Positions 46,908 to 56,646 of a DNA stretch of 64,000 nt are shown here, piece by piece (within the stretch, counting starts at the first letter, position 1; each line of letters starts with the position of its first letter). Source of the stretch: Ochrobactrum sp. Marseille-Q0166 (GTDB lineage Bacteria; Pseudomonadota; Alphaproteobacteria; Rhizobiales; Rhizobiaceae); assembly GCF_014397025.1 (NCBI RefSeq), contig NZ_JACJUO010000001.1, forward strand, positions 1,784,501 through 1,848,500. Reading direction: 5' to 3'. A program made the translations under genes and the position numbers. Under the pieces are notes generated by a model, which saw only the letters and a program-made list of their open reading frames with translations, searched no databases and was not told the DNA's origin.

Positions 46908-48028
46908 CACGCTTTCCTTACATACTCGATACAGGCATCTTGGCCGTACTGCGCATGGCGCAAAATTGTAAATTCATTATCGATATGGGATTGCAGATCC
47001 GTGACGGCAACCCCATTCTTCGCGCCGATTTCCACAGGCGAATGAAACAGGATAAGCCGGTCAACCAGCTTTTGTTGCAGGAAATTACTGGCAACACTGG
47101 CTCCACCTTCGACCAGAACAGACGAAATACCCTGCGCGGCAAGATCATCCATGAGCTCCGGCAAAGCAATTCGGCCTTCGTCGCTTTCCGCTGCAATGAT
47201 ACGGCAGCCTGCTGCCTGCATCTCGTAACGCCTTTCAGGCGCGACATTTTCACAACACGAAATCCACAAAGGAAGAGTCTCAGAACTACGAACCAGCCTT
47301 GAATCGAGAGGTAATTTCAATCCACTGTCCAATATAAGGCGAATTGGCGAACGCTGTTCCACCCCCGGAAGACGGCAATTCAGGATTGGATCATCAGCGA
47401 TTGCCGTTTCAACACCGATCAGGATCACGTCGGTCTGTGAGCGCAATATATGCGACTGGGCGCGTGCAATCGGACCGGTAATGGAAACCTGCCCCTCACC
47501 CTTTTTTCCAATGTAGCCATCGGCAGAAAGTGCAAGTTTCAGAATCACTTCGGGGCGTTTTTTAGAAGATCGATTCAGATAGCCTGCCAGATCATCAGCA
47601 GCCTCGTCCGACAACACACCCGGCACCACTTCAATGCCTGCTTCGCGCAATATGGCGAAGCCTTTTCCACTCACCCGATCATCTGGATCAGTTGCAGCGA
47701 CCACGACGCGTGCGACACCAGCCCGCACCAGCGCTTCGGCACATGGCGGGGTGCGACCATGATGAGCGCACGGCTCCAAAGTGACATAGGCCGTAGCGCC
47801 GCGTGCCGCTTCACCTGCATCGGCCAGCGCCTGCGGCTCGGCGTGAGGACGCCCACCGATTGCGGTGACGCCGCGTCCGACGATGATACCATCCTTGACA
47901 AGAATCGTACCCACTGACGGGTTTGTACCTGTAAGGCCTTTATTACGACGGGCGAGCCGGATCGTTGCTTCCATGAAGCGGACGTCATCCGAGTTGACAT
48001 TTGTATGCAGAAATTCAACTCGGCTCAT
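46907..48028 (-). CDS. ribD: bifunctional riboflavin biosynthesis deaminase/reductase RibD
   Basis: 373 residues. The N-terminal deaminase domain has zinc ligands H62 (with E64 in GGRPHAEP), C87 and C96 (PCAHHGRTPPC). The C-terminal reductase domain begins near residue 150 with RPEVILKLALSADGYIG and has VEGGASVASNFL near its end. It acts on the product of GTP cyclohydrolase II. No FMN riboswitch precedes it; it begins one base after nrdR and is cotranscribed. Confidence 0.95.
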   Translation of the reverse strand: MSRVEFLHTNVNSDDVRFMEATIRLARRNKGLTGTNPSVGTILVKDGIIVGRGVTAIGGRPHAEPQALADAGEAARGATAYVTLEPCAHHGRTPPCAEALVRAGVARVVVAATDPDDRVSGKGFAILREAGIEVVPGVLSDEAADDLAGYLNRSSKKRPEVILKLALSADGYIGKKGEGQVSITGPIARAQSHILRSQTDVILIGVETAIADDPILNCRLPGVEQRSPIRLILDSGLKLPLDSRLVRSSETLPLWISCCENVAPERRYEMQAAGCRIIAAESDEGRIALPELMDDLAAQGISSVLVEGGASVASNFLQQKLVDRLILFHSPVEIGAKNGVAVTDLQSHIDNEFTILRHAQYGQDACIEYVRKA

Positions 48029-48029
48029 T

Positions 48030-48506
48030 TTATGCGTCCGGATCGCGATCGGCTTCAGTTACCGTAAGTTCATCAATGACATTATGGAAATCAACGGCCT
48101 TGCTGAAATTGCGATAAACGGAAGCAAAACGGATATACGCAATATCATCCACACCCTTAAGCGCATCCATTGTCAGACGGCCGATTTCTTCAGAAGTAAC
48201 TTCTGCCTCACCGGAGCTTTCTAGCTGTCGCACAATGCCGGAAATGGCGCGCTCAACGCGTTCTTGATCGATCTCACGCTTTCGGAGCGCCACTTCGATG
48301 GAACGGGCAAGCTTTTCGCGATCAAAAGGCACCCGACGACCACTCTTCTTGACGACCATGAGGTCGCGGAGCTGGACACGCTCAAAAGTGGTGAAACGTC
48401 CGCCACAGACCGAACAAACACGGCGCCTGCGAATAACGGCACCATCCTCCGCGGGGCGGGAATCCTTAACTTGCGTATCTTCAGACTGGCAATAGGGACA
48501 ACGCAT
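48030..48506 (-). CDS. nrdR: transcriptional repressor NrdR
   Basis: 158-residue repressor of ribonucleotide reductase genes. The N-terminal zinc ribbon has C3, C6, C31 and C34 (MRCPYC and CSVCGGRF), followed by an ATP-cone that senses dATP/ATP ([20 protein letters not shown]). Position between glyA and ribD is the common alphaproteobacterial order. The last residues (TEADRDPDA) are acidic and variable. Confidence 0.96.
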   Translation of the reverse strand: MRCPYCQSEDTQVKDSRPAEDGAVIRRRRVCSVCGGRFTTFERVQLRDLMVVKKSGRRVPFDREKLARSIEVALRKREIDQERVERAISGIVRQLESSGEAEVTSEEIGRLTMDALKGVDDIAYIRFASVYRNFSKAVDFHNVIDELTVTEADRDPDA

Positions 48507-48666
48507 GGCACTCTTTCACTTACGAAAGCGCATCTGCAAAAGGCTTGCCGAAGCGCTTTATCCTTTGTTTTCAAGCGTGCTGGTTAAAAGACACGCTTTG
48601 GATCGACTGATTCCTGATAATCATACCCCATCGTTAAGTTCGTGCATAATTAGTGCATAATTGAAA

Positions 48667-48697
48667 AAGCCCCACTCAACAGGGTTGAGCGGGGCTT
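48667..48697 (-). terminator. glyA terminator
   Basis: Arms AAGCCCCACTCAAC (48667-48680) and GTTGAGCGGGGCTT (48684-48697) with one A/C mismatch. On the minus strand they are followed by a T-run. Confidence 0.8.
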
Positions 48698-48715
48698 CAT
48701 CAAAATGTGAGCAGT

Positions 48716-50011
48716 TTAGCCCTGATAGCCGTACATGGGGAAGCGGTCGGTCAGTGCGATAACCTTTGCCTTCACCGCTGCTTCAACGGATGCATTGCCT
48801 TCATCGGAATTTGCTACCTTGAGACCATCGAGCACTTCTGCGATCAGCGAGCCGATTTCCTTGAATTCTGCCTTGCCGAAACCGCGCGTCGTTCCAGCCG
48901 GTGTGCCAAGGCGAATGCCAGAGGTTACGAATGGCTTTTCCGGGTCGAAAGGAATACCGTTCTTGTTACAGGTCACATTCGCACGACCAAGAGCCGCTTC
49001 AGCGCGTTTGCCTGTTGCATTTTTCGGACGCAGATCGACCAGCATAAGGTGGTTGTCTGTGCCGCCGGAAACGATATCGAGACCCTGCGACTTCAGCTCG
49101 TCCGAAAGAGCGCGCGCGTTATCGACGACATTCTGAGCGTAGACCTTGAATTCTGGCTTCAGCGCTTCAGCGAAGGCAACTGCCTTACCAGCGATCACAT
49201 GCATCAACGGACCGCCCTGCAGACCCGGGAAGACAGCCGAATTGAACTTCTTTGCCAGTTCAGGATCGTTGGTGAGGATCATGCCGCCGCGCGGACCGCG
49301 AAGCGACTTGTGAGTCGTCGTGGTGCAGACATGGGCGTGTGGAACTGGCGATGGATGTACACCACCAGCAACCAGACCAGCGATATGAGCCATATCAACC
49401 ATCAGATATGCGCCAACTTCGTCAGCGATCTCGCGGAAGCGCTTCCAATCCCAGAAACGGGAATAAGCAGTGCCGCCAGCGAGAATCAGCTTTGGCTTGT
49501 GTTCGCGCGCAAGGCGAGCGATTTCATCCATATCCAGAAGGTGATCGTCTTCACGAACGCCATAGGAAACAATGTTGAACCATTTGCCCGACATGTTGAC
49601 CGGTGATCCGTGGGTCAGGTGACCACCGGAATTGAGGTCGAGGCCCATGAATGTGTCGCCAGGCTGAAGAAGCGCAAGGAACACAGCCTGATTCATCTGG
49701 CTGCCGGAGTTTGGCTGCACGTTGGCAAACTCTGCGCCAAAAAGCTTCTTGGCGCGTTCGATTGCCAATTCTTCAACAACGTCAACATACTGGCAGCCGC
49801 CGTAATAGCGCTTACCTGGGTAGCCTTCAGCATACTTGTTGGTAAGGATGGAGCCCTGAGCTTCAAGCACCGCACGCGATACGATGTTTTCCGAAGCGAT
49901 CAGCTCGATTTCATGACGCTGACGACCGAGTTCATTACGGATCGCACCGAAAATATCGGCATCGACTTCTTCAAGAGTTGCGTTGAAAAAAGCGTTATTG
50001 GCTTGCGACAT
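48716..50011 (-). CDS. glyA: serine hydroxymethyltransferase
   Basis: PLP enzyme interconverting serine and glycine with tetrahydrofolate, the main source of one-carbon units. It is 431 residues. The PLP lysine is K235 in [34 protein letters not shown] and [15 protein letters not shown] are N-terminal signatures. It lies upstream of nrdR but is separated by a terminator, so it is mostly an independent unit. Confidence 0.97.
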   Translation of the reverse strand: MSQANNAFFNATLEEVDADIFGAIRNELGRQRHEIELIASENIVSRAVLEAQGSILTNKYAEGYPGKRYYGGCQYVDVVEELAIERAKKLFGAEFANVQPNSGSQMNQAVFLALLQPGDTFMGLDLNSGGHLTHGSPVNMSGKWFNIVSYGVREDDHLLDMDEIARLAREHKPKLILAGGTAYSRFWDWKRFREIADEVGAYLMVDMAHIAGLVAGGVHPSPVPHAHVCTTTTHKSLRGPRGGMILTNDPELAKKFNSAVFPGLQGGPLMHVIAGKAVAFAEALKPEFKVYAQNVVDNARALSDELKSQGLDIVSGGTDNHLMLVDLRPKNATGKRAEAALGRANVTCNKNGIPFDPEKPFVTSGIRLGTPAGTTRGFGKAEFKEIGSLIAEVLDGLKVANSDEGNASVEAAVKAKVIALTDRFPMYGYQG

Positions 50012-50154
50012 GTTTCACACCCTCCGGGTTAGCCGGTGATAGCTATATGGTATGAGGCGCAGTATCACACTTCGAATAGCAAGGCCAATGGCCGCGAAGC
50101 GAAAAGCATGTTCCAAAATGCGGCATGACGTAGCTTGGACCGGCACTCCCAACA

Positions 50155-50191
50155 AAAATAGCCGTCCGAACCAAGTTCGGACGGCTATTTT
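50155..50191 (-). terminator. terminator of the L,D-transpeptidase gene
   Basis: Perfect 17-bp stem: arms 50155-50171 and 50175-50191, loop CAA. Both ends carry A/T runs, so it can act in both directions. It lies about 30 bases after the stop at 50221. Confidence 0.9.
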
Positions 50192-50220
50192 TCATTAAAG
50201 CGCGTTTCGGTTTGATTAGA

Positions 50221-51525
50221 TCAGGTATCGGTGCCGAGTGCCAGAGCGGTTGCACCATCCATCTTGTAAATGTCGTCGCGGAACTGCACCACGCCATCGC
50301 CTGTTGACCATGCGGTTATGTAGACGAAATGAAGTGGCACAGGATCAGCCACCTGTATCGGCGTATTAACACCCGATGCAATGGTCCCTTCGATGTTCTG
50401 GCGATCCCATCCTGCGGTATTTTTCAACAGCCAGACATCAAGATCGCGGACATTCTGCACACGCACACAGCCCGACGAATCAAAACGCATAAGCTTGTTG
50501 AAGTAGCTCTTTTGCGGTGTGTCATGCATATAAACCGCATGGGTATTGTGGAAGTTGATTTTGGTCGAGGACATGGCGTTGATCTTGCCCGGATCCTGAC
50601 GGAACATCAGCTTCACAGCATCATCGGTATTCCAGTCTACGCTTTCCGGCGGAACTTCCTGTCCCTGCGCATTGTAGAGGCGGATCTTGTTATTGGTCAG
50701 ATATTGCGGATTTTTCCGCATCAGCGGAATAATGTCCTTCTGGATGATCGACTTTGGTGCAGTCCAGTAAGGATTAAGAATAACTTCGTGAATCTTGGAA
50801 TCAAGAATTGGCGTCTGACGGTCGATCTTGCCGACAACGGCCGTATGGCGCTGTGAAACGCTGCCATTTTCCACGGCTTCAATTCGAGCAGCCGGGATAT
50901 TGACCATGACGAAACGCTGTTCGGACTGCGTTGCAGGTGTCATCGCCGACAGGCGCTGAAGGTTTGTCTGCAACTGTCCAAGGCGCGTATTGGCATCGAC
51001 ATTCATTGCCGCATAGGTAAACTGCCCCATGACACCATCAGCCGGAAGGCCGTGACGTGACTGGAAGCGCTTCACCGCTGCATCAACATAAGTATCGAAA
51101 GCAGTGGAAACACCGGCTTCACGCGGAAGATCACCGGAAACAATCAGACGCTGACGCAGAGCCTGAACCGCAGGGTCACTGACGCCAAGCTGTAATTTCG
51201 CATTGCCCGGCACCTGTGGCCAGCCGCCGCGGCCAGCAATGTCCGCATATTGCGCGATCGCCGACTGAAGATTGCCTGCGGTCTGCGTGCTAAGCACCGG
51301 TTGATTGGTCGCGACTTTCTGACCACCAGTCACGCGTGCGTCGAACTGGTCATCCCAGTTGCCGCGGCGTGGAGCCGATAGAATATCATTCAGAGCCTGC
51401 TGCTGGGCGAAAGCCGCCGGAGCGATTGCAGAGGCTGCGGCAGCCAGACCGGCCGTTGCCGCACCGCGAAGAAAGCCGCGACGACCCGCATTGAACGCTT
51501 GTGTATTCTTATCGGTTTTGGTCAT
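50221..51525 (-). CDS. ldtP: L,D-transpeptidase (YkuD family), Tat signal
   Basis: Peptidoglycan cross-linking enzyme, 434 residues. A twin-arginine signal RRGFLRGAATAG is followed by cleavage near AFA-QQ (residue 40), a peptidoglycan-binding-like domain (about 115-175, AVKRFQSRHGLPADGVMG) and a YkuD catalytic domain with H334 (VYMHDTP) and Cys353 (FDSSGCVRV). It is preceded on the same strand by a MarR-type gene that matches the LdtR regulator, described in Liberibacter and rhizobia as controlling ldtP. The symbol is taken from that context. Confidence 0.9.
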   Translation of the reverse strand: MTKTDKNTQAFNAGRRGFLRGAATAGLAAAASAIAPAAFAQQQALNDILSAPRRGNWDDQFDARVTGGQKVATNQPVLSTQTAGNLQSAIAQYADIAGRGGWPQVPGNAKLQLGVSDPAVQALRQRLIVSGDLPREAGVSTAFDTYVDAAVKRFQSRHGLPADGVMGQFTYAAMNVDANTRLGQLQTNLQRLSAMTPATQSEQRFVMVNIPAARIEAVENGSVSQRHTAVVGKIDRQTPILDSKIHEVILNPYWTAPKSIIQKDIIPLMRKNPQYLTNNKIRLYNAQGQEVPPESVDWNTDDAVKLMFRQDPGKINAMSSTKINFHNTHAVYMHDTPQKSYFNKLMRFDSSGCVRVQNVRDLDVWLLKNTAGWDRQNIEGTIASGVNTPIQVADPVPLHFVYITAWSTGDGVVQFRDDIYKMDGATALALGTDT

Positions 51526-51739
51526 TATTCTGGTCCCAAAGGCTAACCTGTTGCATCCGAATACAAAGCATTCGGAAATAGCTCATGATTATGCACTGTA
51601 TTAAACCGCTTATGTCGGTTTTTATGGCTTATTCATGTCGCAAAGCCCGGATTTCAAGCCAAGCCTCGCTAAAATAGCTATCAATAATGAAGTTTAACTT
51701 ACAAACAGTGCTGGTTGTGACCATTCTGCAACAAGGCTG

Positions 51740-52255
51740 TCAGAGTCTATAAGCAATGCTGTCGTTCCAGAAGCGATCCAAACGCTGCAACGACCTGTTC
51801 ATGGCAGTAAATTCTTCAACCTGAATACCACCAACCTGCTCGATGGAAGCAATATGGCGCTGATAAAGCGACTGTACCTGATCTGCAATCTCGTTGCCCT
51901 GATCGGTCAGACTGACACGAACTGAGCGGCGGTCAGTGTTCGAACGTTCATGATTGATGAAGCCCATATCGACAAGCTTCTTGAGATTATAAGAAACATT
52001 CGAGCCCAGATAATACCCCCGCGAACGCAATTCACCGGCAGTCAGCTCTGAATTGCCGATGTTGAACAGGAGCAGTGCCTGCGTTGCATTGATGTCGCTG
52101 CGGCCAGCGCGATCGAATTCATCTTTGATGACGTCAAGCAGGCGGCGATGCAGACGTTCAACGAGCTGTAGCGCTTCGAGATAGAGTGTGCGGAGAGCTG
52201 CTTCGGGATTCAAAAGCGGAGCAGATGCATCCATTCTGTGCTGTGCATTGATCAT
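51740..52255 (-). CDS. ldtR: MarR-family regulator LdtR
   Basis: 171-residue winged-helix regulator. The DNA-binding part includes ELTAGELRSRGYYLGSNVSY and the wing NTDRRSVRVSLTDQG, with long dimerisation helices at both ends. It matches my recollection of LdtR, a regulator of L,D-transpeptidase genes and stress tolerance in Hyphomicrobiales. ATG 52255 has GAGAGG upstream. It lies 214 bases upstream of the transpeptidase gene. Confidence 0.88.
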   Translation of the reverse strand: MINAQHRMDASAPLLNPEAALRTLYLEALQLVERLHRRLLDVIKDEFDRAGRSDINATQALLLFNIGNSELTAGELRSRGYYLGSNVSYNLKKLVDMGFINHERSNTDRRSVRVSLTDQGNEIADQVQSLYQRHIASIEQVGGIQVEEFTAMNRSLQRLDRFWNDSIAYRL

Positions 52256-52447
52256 TTCTTTTGCCTCTCTGTCGGAGCTGCCTTACGTGAGACTGCTCTC
52301 TTCCTGTTGGTCCGGTGTATTATCTCACCGTGTCTTGAGAGGACTTTAGGCTTGATGCATAAAATTCGACTTAAAAGTCAGCCTTAACAATCACTTACCA
52401 CGCGAAATGCAATTTCAGGCTTAATGTTCGGTTACCATGCTGCTTCG

Positions 52448-52882
52448 TCACACAGCCAAGCCTACGCGGGAAAGCCGCCTTTTTTCAATATAAAGCAAAA
52501 CGCGAAACACAACATAAATGATGATACAAACCGCATTAAAAGCGACGAGCAGCGGTCTGTATTCGAAATGGCGAGCAAAAACTGAATAGATGGCAATCTC
52601 ACCCACAGATGCGATAATCCACAACACCGGCCCCCATTCAGCCCGCATCCATAGGCCTGTCGCGGCAACCGGCATCAGCAAGGCGAGCGCCACACATGCC
52701 GTCTGCCATTGCCACGGCATGAGATCAAAACGCCACAGCAATCCCGGCTGAATACCGATCAGCTTGATCCAGTAATACACGCCGCTTGCAAGAGCAGAGA
52801 GCGCGATCAACCTTATAAACCAGACAAATGACCATTCTGTGCCGCTGGGTTGTAATTGCTGGTGCAGTTCATCCTGACGCAT
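52448..52882 (-). CDS. DUF6163-like membrane protein
   Basis: 144-residue protein with four predicted helices (about 17-40, 55-75, 82-100, 107-130). The WSFVWFIRLIALSALASGVYYW first helix and the LYIEKRRLSRVG end give a pattern I associate with small Hyphomicrobiales membrane proteins of the DUF6163 type; the family name is tentative. ATG 52882 overlaps the stop of the upstream hydrolase gene (TGATG), so the two are coupled. Confidence 0.75.
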   Translation of the reverse strand: MRQDELHQQLQPSGTEWSFVWFIRLIALSALASGVYYWIKLIGIQPGLLWRFDLMPWQWQTACVALALLMPVAATGLWMRAEWGPVLWIIASVGEIAIYSVFARHFEYRPLLVAFNAVCIIIYVVFRVLLYIEKRRLSRVGLAV

Positions 52883-53934
52883 CAAAAACTCAGTTCCCTC
52901 TCGCCAAGATTAGCAAAATACGCATTGACCATTTCCGGCTTCACTTCATCAATCGATGCTGGCTTCCAGACGGGTGCACCGTCCTTGTCGATCAGCACGG
53001 CTCGCACTCCTTCATAGAAATCATGTTGGCCAAGCATACGGGATGCAATGCGATATTCCATCCGCATACAATCGTCGAGATCCAGAGCGCGACCATCGGC
53101 AATCTGACGGAATGTGACAGCCACACTGGTTGGTGAACGCGTAGCAATTACGTTCAGAATATCCGTTGCCGGCTTATTGCCTGCATTTGCAGCTTTTTCC
53201 AGTTTATCGAGGCATTCGGACAGCGTCGCATGTGCGAAACTCTCGGCAATGACTTTGCGAGTTTCGGGTGCGGTCTCAAAATCGGGGTATTGAGAACGGG
53301 CCAAAGCCCCATCAAGATCAGCCCTTGCCACAAGGTCATCGCGAAGGTCTTCGAGATCGCTGGCAGCCACAGCATGTGTTGCGATGCCGCTCTGCAGGCA
53401 GTCTCCCCAGCGAATGCGATTACCGGTGAGTGCAAGATAATAGCCGAAATTATCATGAAGATGCGGCAGGAAGGCGCTTCCACCGACATCGGGGAAGAAG
53501 CCGATTCCGGTTTCCGGCATCGCAAAAAGCGTGTTTTCAGTCACGATCCGGTGCGAACCATGTACAGAAATGCCAGCGCCACCGCCCATGACGATGCCGT
53601 TTAGCAGCGATATATACGGCTTTGGAAACCGTCCGATGCGGGCATTCAGTCGATATTCATCGCGGAAAAAATCAAAGGCGGGCGTGCCTTCGCGCCCAGC
53701 CTTATAAGCTGCAACGACGTCACCGCCGGCGCAGAATGCACGGCCTTCGCCTTCCAGAATAACGCAGGCGACATCCGGATCGGTTTCCCAAGCATGCAAA
53801 GCACGGTCGAGTGCGAGAATCATTTTATGAGTCAGAGCATTGAGAGCAGACGTGCGCGTAAGCTTCACGAGCCCCGCTTTTCCCTTGCGTTCAAAGCTGA
53901 TTTCACCACCACCACCGAAATCGATCTGCATCAT
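52882..53934 (-). CDS. enoyl-CoA hydratase/isomerase family, 3-hydroxyisobutyryl-CoA hydrolase-like
   Basis: 350-residue crotonase-superfamily enzyme. The oxyanion-hole segments are EGEGRAFCAGGDVVAAY and GIVMGGGAGISVHG, and the catalytic acid is in FAMPETGIGFFPDVGGS. The long C-terminal half (SPTSVAVTFRQI, MRMEYRIASRML) is that of HIBCH, which releases 3-hydroxyisobutyrate in valine breakdown. The start is ATG 53934 with GGGAG upstream; a longer frame overlaps the hemB promoter. No other valine genes are adjacent. Confidence 0.88.
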   Translation of the reverse strand: MMQIDFGGGGEISFERKGKAGLVKLTRTSALNALTHKMILALDRALHAWETDPDVACVILEGEGRAFCAGGDVVAAYKAGREGTPAFDFFRDEYRLNARIGRFPKPYISLLNGIVMGGGAGISVHGSHRIVTENTLFAMPETGIGFFPDVGGSAFLPHLHDNFGYYLALTGNRIRWGDCLQSGIATHAVAASDLEDLRDDLVARADLDGALARSQYPDFETAPETRKVIAESFAHATLSECLDKLEKAANAGNKPATDILNVIATRSPTSVAVTFRQIADGRALDLDDCMRMEYRIASRMLGQHDFYEGVRAVLIDKDGAPVWKPASIDEVKPEMVNAYFANLGERELSF

Positions 53935-54109
53935 GTCTCTCCCGTTTATAAGAGGAGTAGAAAGTGAAACGCCCCGCGTCAATCCTGCACAGGCCTGTAC
54001 CGGCCAATGCACTTGGATTAGCCACTTTTCCCGTGATAAACCGTGCTCATCTGATAACAAGCTTCCGAACCGTTAGATTCCCAAGCTTTCTTCTCTCGGG
54101 AACATGTAT

Positions 54110-55153
54110 ATGACTGATCGTTTGTCCAACATCTCTTCTGCCAACATTTCAAGCCATGTCGATGACGTGACGCAAGGTCGTCGTCTGCGCAGAATGCGCA
54201 AGGCCGACTGGTCGCGTAGACTGGTTCAGGAAACGCATCTGAAGGTGGACGATCTAATCCTGCCATTCTTTCTGACTTACGGAACGAATGTCAGTGAACC
54301 TGTGGACGCAATGCCGGGCGTCGAGCGTTACTCGGTCGATATGGCTGTGCGCATGGCAGAAAAGGCTGCCAAACTTGGTATACCGGCAATTGCGCCCTTC
54401 CCGCGCGAAAAAGCCGAAGTCAAGTCCGAGGACGGCGCTTTTGTTGCAAGCCCAGACAATCTGATCAACCGCGCCGTGCGTGCGATCAAGAAGGAAGTGC
54501 CGGAAATCGGTATCATTACCGATGCAGCACTCGATCCATTCACAACGCATGGCCATGACGGCATTTTGCGCAATGGCGAAATCATCAACGATGAAACAGT
54601 TGCGATGGTGGTTCGTGGCGCACTTTCTCAGGCCGAAGCCGGTGCAGACATTATCGCACCTTCCGACATGATGGATGGCCGTATCGGCGCTATTCGTCAG
54701 GCACTGAATGCCCAGGGTTTCAGCCATATTCCGATCATGTCCTATGCGACCAAATTCGCATCTGCCTTCTACGGCCCGTATCGCGATGCGATTGGAACGG
54801 CAGGACTTTTAAAGGGTGATAAGAAAACCTATTATCTCGACCCGGCAAACTCTGATGAAGCTGTCCGTGAGGCAGAGCAAGACGTCGCTGAAGGCGCTGA
54901 CATGCTGATGGTCAAGCCTGGCATGCCTTATCTCGACATCATCCATCGCCTGAAAAACGCATTCCGCCTGCCGACTTATGCCTATCAGGTATCGGGCGAA
55001 TATTCGATGATCAAAGCTGCAGGTATGAATGGCTGGATCGACGAAGAAAAAGCCATGATGGAAAGCTTGCTTGCCTTCAAACGTGCAGGTTGCGACGGAA
55101 TTCTAACCTATTTTGCACTTGATGTAGCGGCAAAGCTGAACAGCCACGCTTAA
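54110..55153 (+). CDS. hemB: delta-aminolevulinic acid dehydratase (porphobilinogen synthase)
   Basis: Joins two 5-aminolevulinate molecules into porphobilinogen in heme synthesis. It is 347 residues. Schiff-base lysines are K215 (SYATKFASAFYGPYR) and K269 (MLMVKPGMPYLD). The metal site reads DAALDPFTTHGHDG with aspartates instead of the zinc-binding cysteines, the magnesium-type pattern of alphaproteobacteria and plants. ATG 54110 (MTDRLSNIS) is eight bases after TCGGGA; ATG 54104, two codons upstream, is an alternative. Confidence 0.95.
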   Translation: MTDRLSNISSANISSHVDDVTQGRRLRRMRKADWSRRLVQETHLKVDDLILPFFLTYGTNVSEPVDAMPGVERYSVDMAVRMAEKAAKLGIPAIAPFPREKAEVKSEDGAFVASPDNLINRAVRAIKKEVPEIGIITDAALDPFTTHGHDGILRNGEIINDETVAMVVRGALSQAEAGADIIAPSDMMDGRIGAIRQALNAQGFSHIPIMSYATKFASAFYGPYRDAIGTAGLLKGDKKTYYLDPANSDEAVREAEQDVAEGADMLMVKPGMPYLDIIHRLKNAFRLPTYAYQVSGEYSMIKAAGMNGWIDEEKAMMESLLAFKRAGCDGILTYFALDVAAKLNSHA

Positions 55154-55274
55154 CTTGCTGAATACTATTTCCTTGAAATAGCCAGTTTCGTACACCACTT
55201 TGAGACTGTCCCGCGTCGTGCGGGGCAGCGGACGGTTGTTCCCGGACGCTTCGTTTGAAGGACTGGAAGGAAAA

Positions 55275-55745
55275 ATGTCCGACAATATTCTGCACGGCGA
55301 AGTCATAGGGCCGCATTACGAGAGCCGCGCATTTTTCGAAGGCGTGAGAACACGTCGAATTATGGCTTTTCTTATCGATTATGTTATTGTTTTTCTGCTG
55401 TGCATTCCGGCGGCAATCGTGATTTTCATTCTTGGAATTCTCACGCTTTCACTGGGATGGGCGCTTTACGCCATCATGTTTCCGGTGGTCGCTTTGTTCT
55501 ATGTGTCACGCACGCTCGGTGGCCCACAGCAGGCGACAAAGGGTATGCAGATGATGAACATCAAGATGGTTCGTCTTGAAGGCGGCACGATCGATCCGAT
55601 GTTGGCGGTGGCCCACACAGTGCTATTCTGGGGCCTGAATGTGGTGCTTACACCGCTAATACTGTTGGCCACGCTCGTGATTGACCGCAAACGTACTGTG
55701 CACGACCTTCTTCTTGGAACCGCAGTCATCCGTTCGGACCGCTAA
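55275..55745 (+). CDS. RDD-family membrane protein
   Basis: 156-residue protein with three to four predicted helices. The family name motif appears around RRIMAFLIDYVIVFLL (Arg and Asp in helix 1) and VIDRKRTVHDLLLGTAVI (closing D-L motif). Function of most RDD proteins is unknown; some affect ion exchange. The start is ATG 55275 with GAAGGAAAA upstream. It lies 121 bases after hemB. Confidence 0.88.
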   Translation: MSDNILHGEVIGPHYESRAFFEGVRTRRIMAFLIDYVIVFLLCIPAAIVIFILGILTLSLGWALYAIMFPVVALFYVSRTLGGPQQATKGMQMMNIKMVRLEGGTIDPMLAVAHTVLFWGLNVVLTPLILLATLVIDRKRTVHDLLLGTAVIRSDR

Positions 55746-55767
55746 AACCAAGCATCAAAAAAATTCA

Positions 55768-55812
55768 GAGCCGACTGCGCAAAAGTCTATTGACGTTTTG
55801 TGCAGTCGGCTC
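55768..55812. terminator. hairpin after the RDD gene
   Basis: Arms 55768-55784 and 55796-55812 pair over 17 bases with one G-U. It is preceded by an A-run and followed by a short T-stretch. Confidence 0.65.
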
Positions 55813-55864
55813 AATCTTTAGAGCTTAAAGAGATGGTTCGGTATTGCCGTTTCGTGGATATTGA

Positions 55865-56614
55865 ATGACCCATCAACCGCAACAGTCTCCGCAGTTTTTC
55901 TTAACGGCTCCATCGCCCTGTCCGTATCTTGACGGACAGATGGAACGGAAAGTGTTTACGCATCTGGTGGGCGACAAGGCCAGAGAAATCAACGACCTGC
56001 TTACGCAAGGTGGTTTCCGCCGATCTCAGAACATTGCTTATCGCCCAGCCTGCGAACTTTGCCGCGCTTGCGTTTCGGTACGAATCCTGACTGGCGAATT
56101 TGAGATGAACCGCAGCATGCGGCGTGTCTGGAACCTTAATCGTGATCTGATAGGCCGTGAGCACAAGGCGCAACCGAGCACCGAACAATATGCTCTCTTC
56201 CGGGATTATCTGGATGCGCGCCACCATTCAGGCGGCATGTCCGATATGACAGTGCTCGATTATGCCATGATGGTTGAAGATACCCACGTCAACACGCAGA
56301 TTATCGAATATCGCAGACGCGGGCCGGACAGCTTTATCAGCGCCAAAGGTGACGGGGAGCTTATCGCGGTAGCGCTTACCGACGTGATGGCCGACGGCCT
56401 CTCTATGGTCTATTCATTCTTCTCACCGCATATGCATGATCGATCGCTCGGAACCTTCATGATCCTTGATCATATTGAGCGCGCGCGGGCGGCTGGCCTC
56501 CCCTATGTCTATCTTGGCTATTGGGTCGAAGGGTCACGCAAGATGCAATATAAGACGCGCTTCAAACCGCAAGAACATCTCGGTCCTCGCGGCTGGCAGA
56601 AGTTTGAGGGCTAG
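55865..56614 (+). CDS. bpt: aspartate/glutamate leucyltransferase (Bpt)
   Basis: N-end-rule aminoacyl transferase that attaches leucine from Leu-tRNA to proteins starting with Asp or Glu, marking them for ClpAP. It is 249 residues. The N-terminal domain has the [16 protein letters not shown] and [14 protein letters not shown] cysteine motifs. The C-terminal domain has [20 protein letters not shown] and [19 protein letters not shown]. Older annotation calls it arginyltransferase (ate). Confidence 0.93.
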   Translation: MTHQPQQSPQFFLTAPSPCPYLDGQMERKVFTHLVGDKAREINDLLTQGGFRRSQNIAYRPACELCRACVSVRILTGEFEMNRSMRRVWNLNRDLIGREHKAQPSTEQYALFRDYLDARHHSGGMSDMTVLDYAMMVEDTHVNTQIIEYRRRGPDSFISAKGDGELIAVALTDVMADGLSMVYSFFSPHMHDRSLGTFMILDHIERARAAGLPYVYLGYWVEGSRKMQYKTRFKPQEHLGPRGWQKFEG

Positions 56615-56620
56615 AAACAA

Positions 56621-56645
56621 ATAAGGCGGCATAAGCCGCCTTTAT
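56621..56645. terminator. bidirectional terminator between bpt and parC
   Basis: ATAAGGCGGC (56621-56630) with GCCGCCTTTAT (56635-56645), loop ATAA, followed by T-rich sequence. It abuts the parC stop. Confidence 0.82.
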
Positions 56646-56646
56646 T

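Noticed and set aside
48507..48715. FMN riboswitch controlling the rib genes
   Set aside because: No RFN-type conserved blocks were seen before nrdR-ribD; ribD is coupled to nrdR instead.
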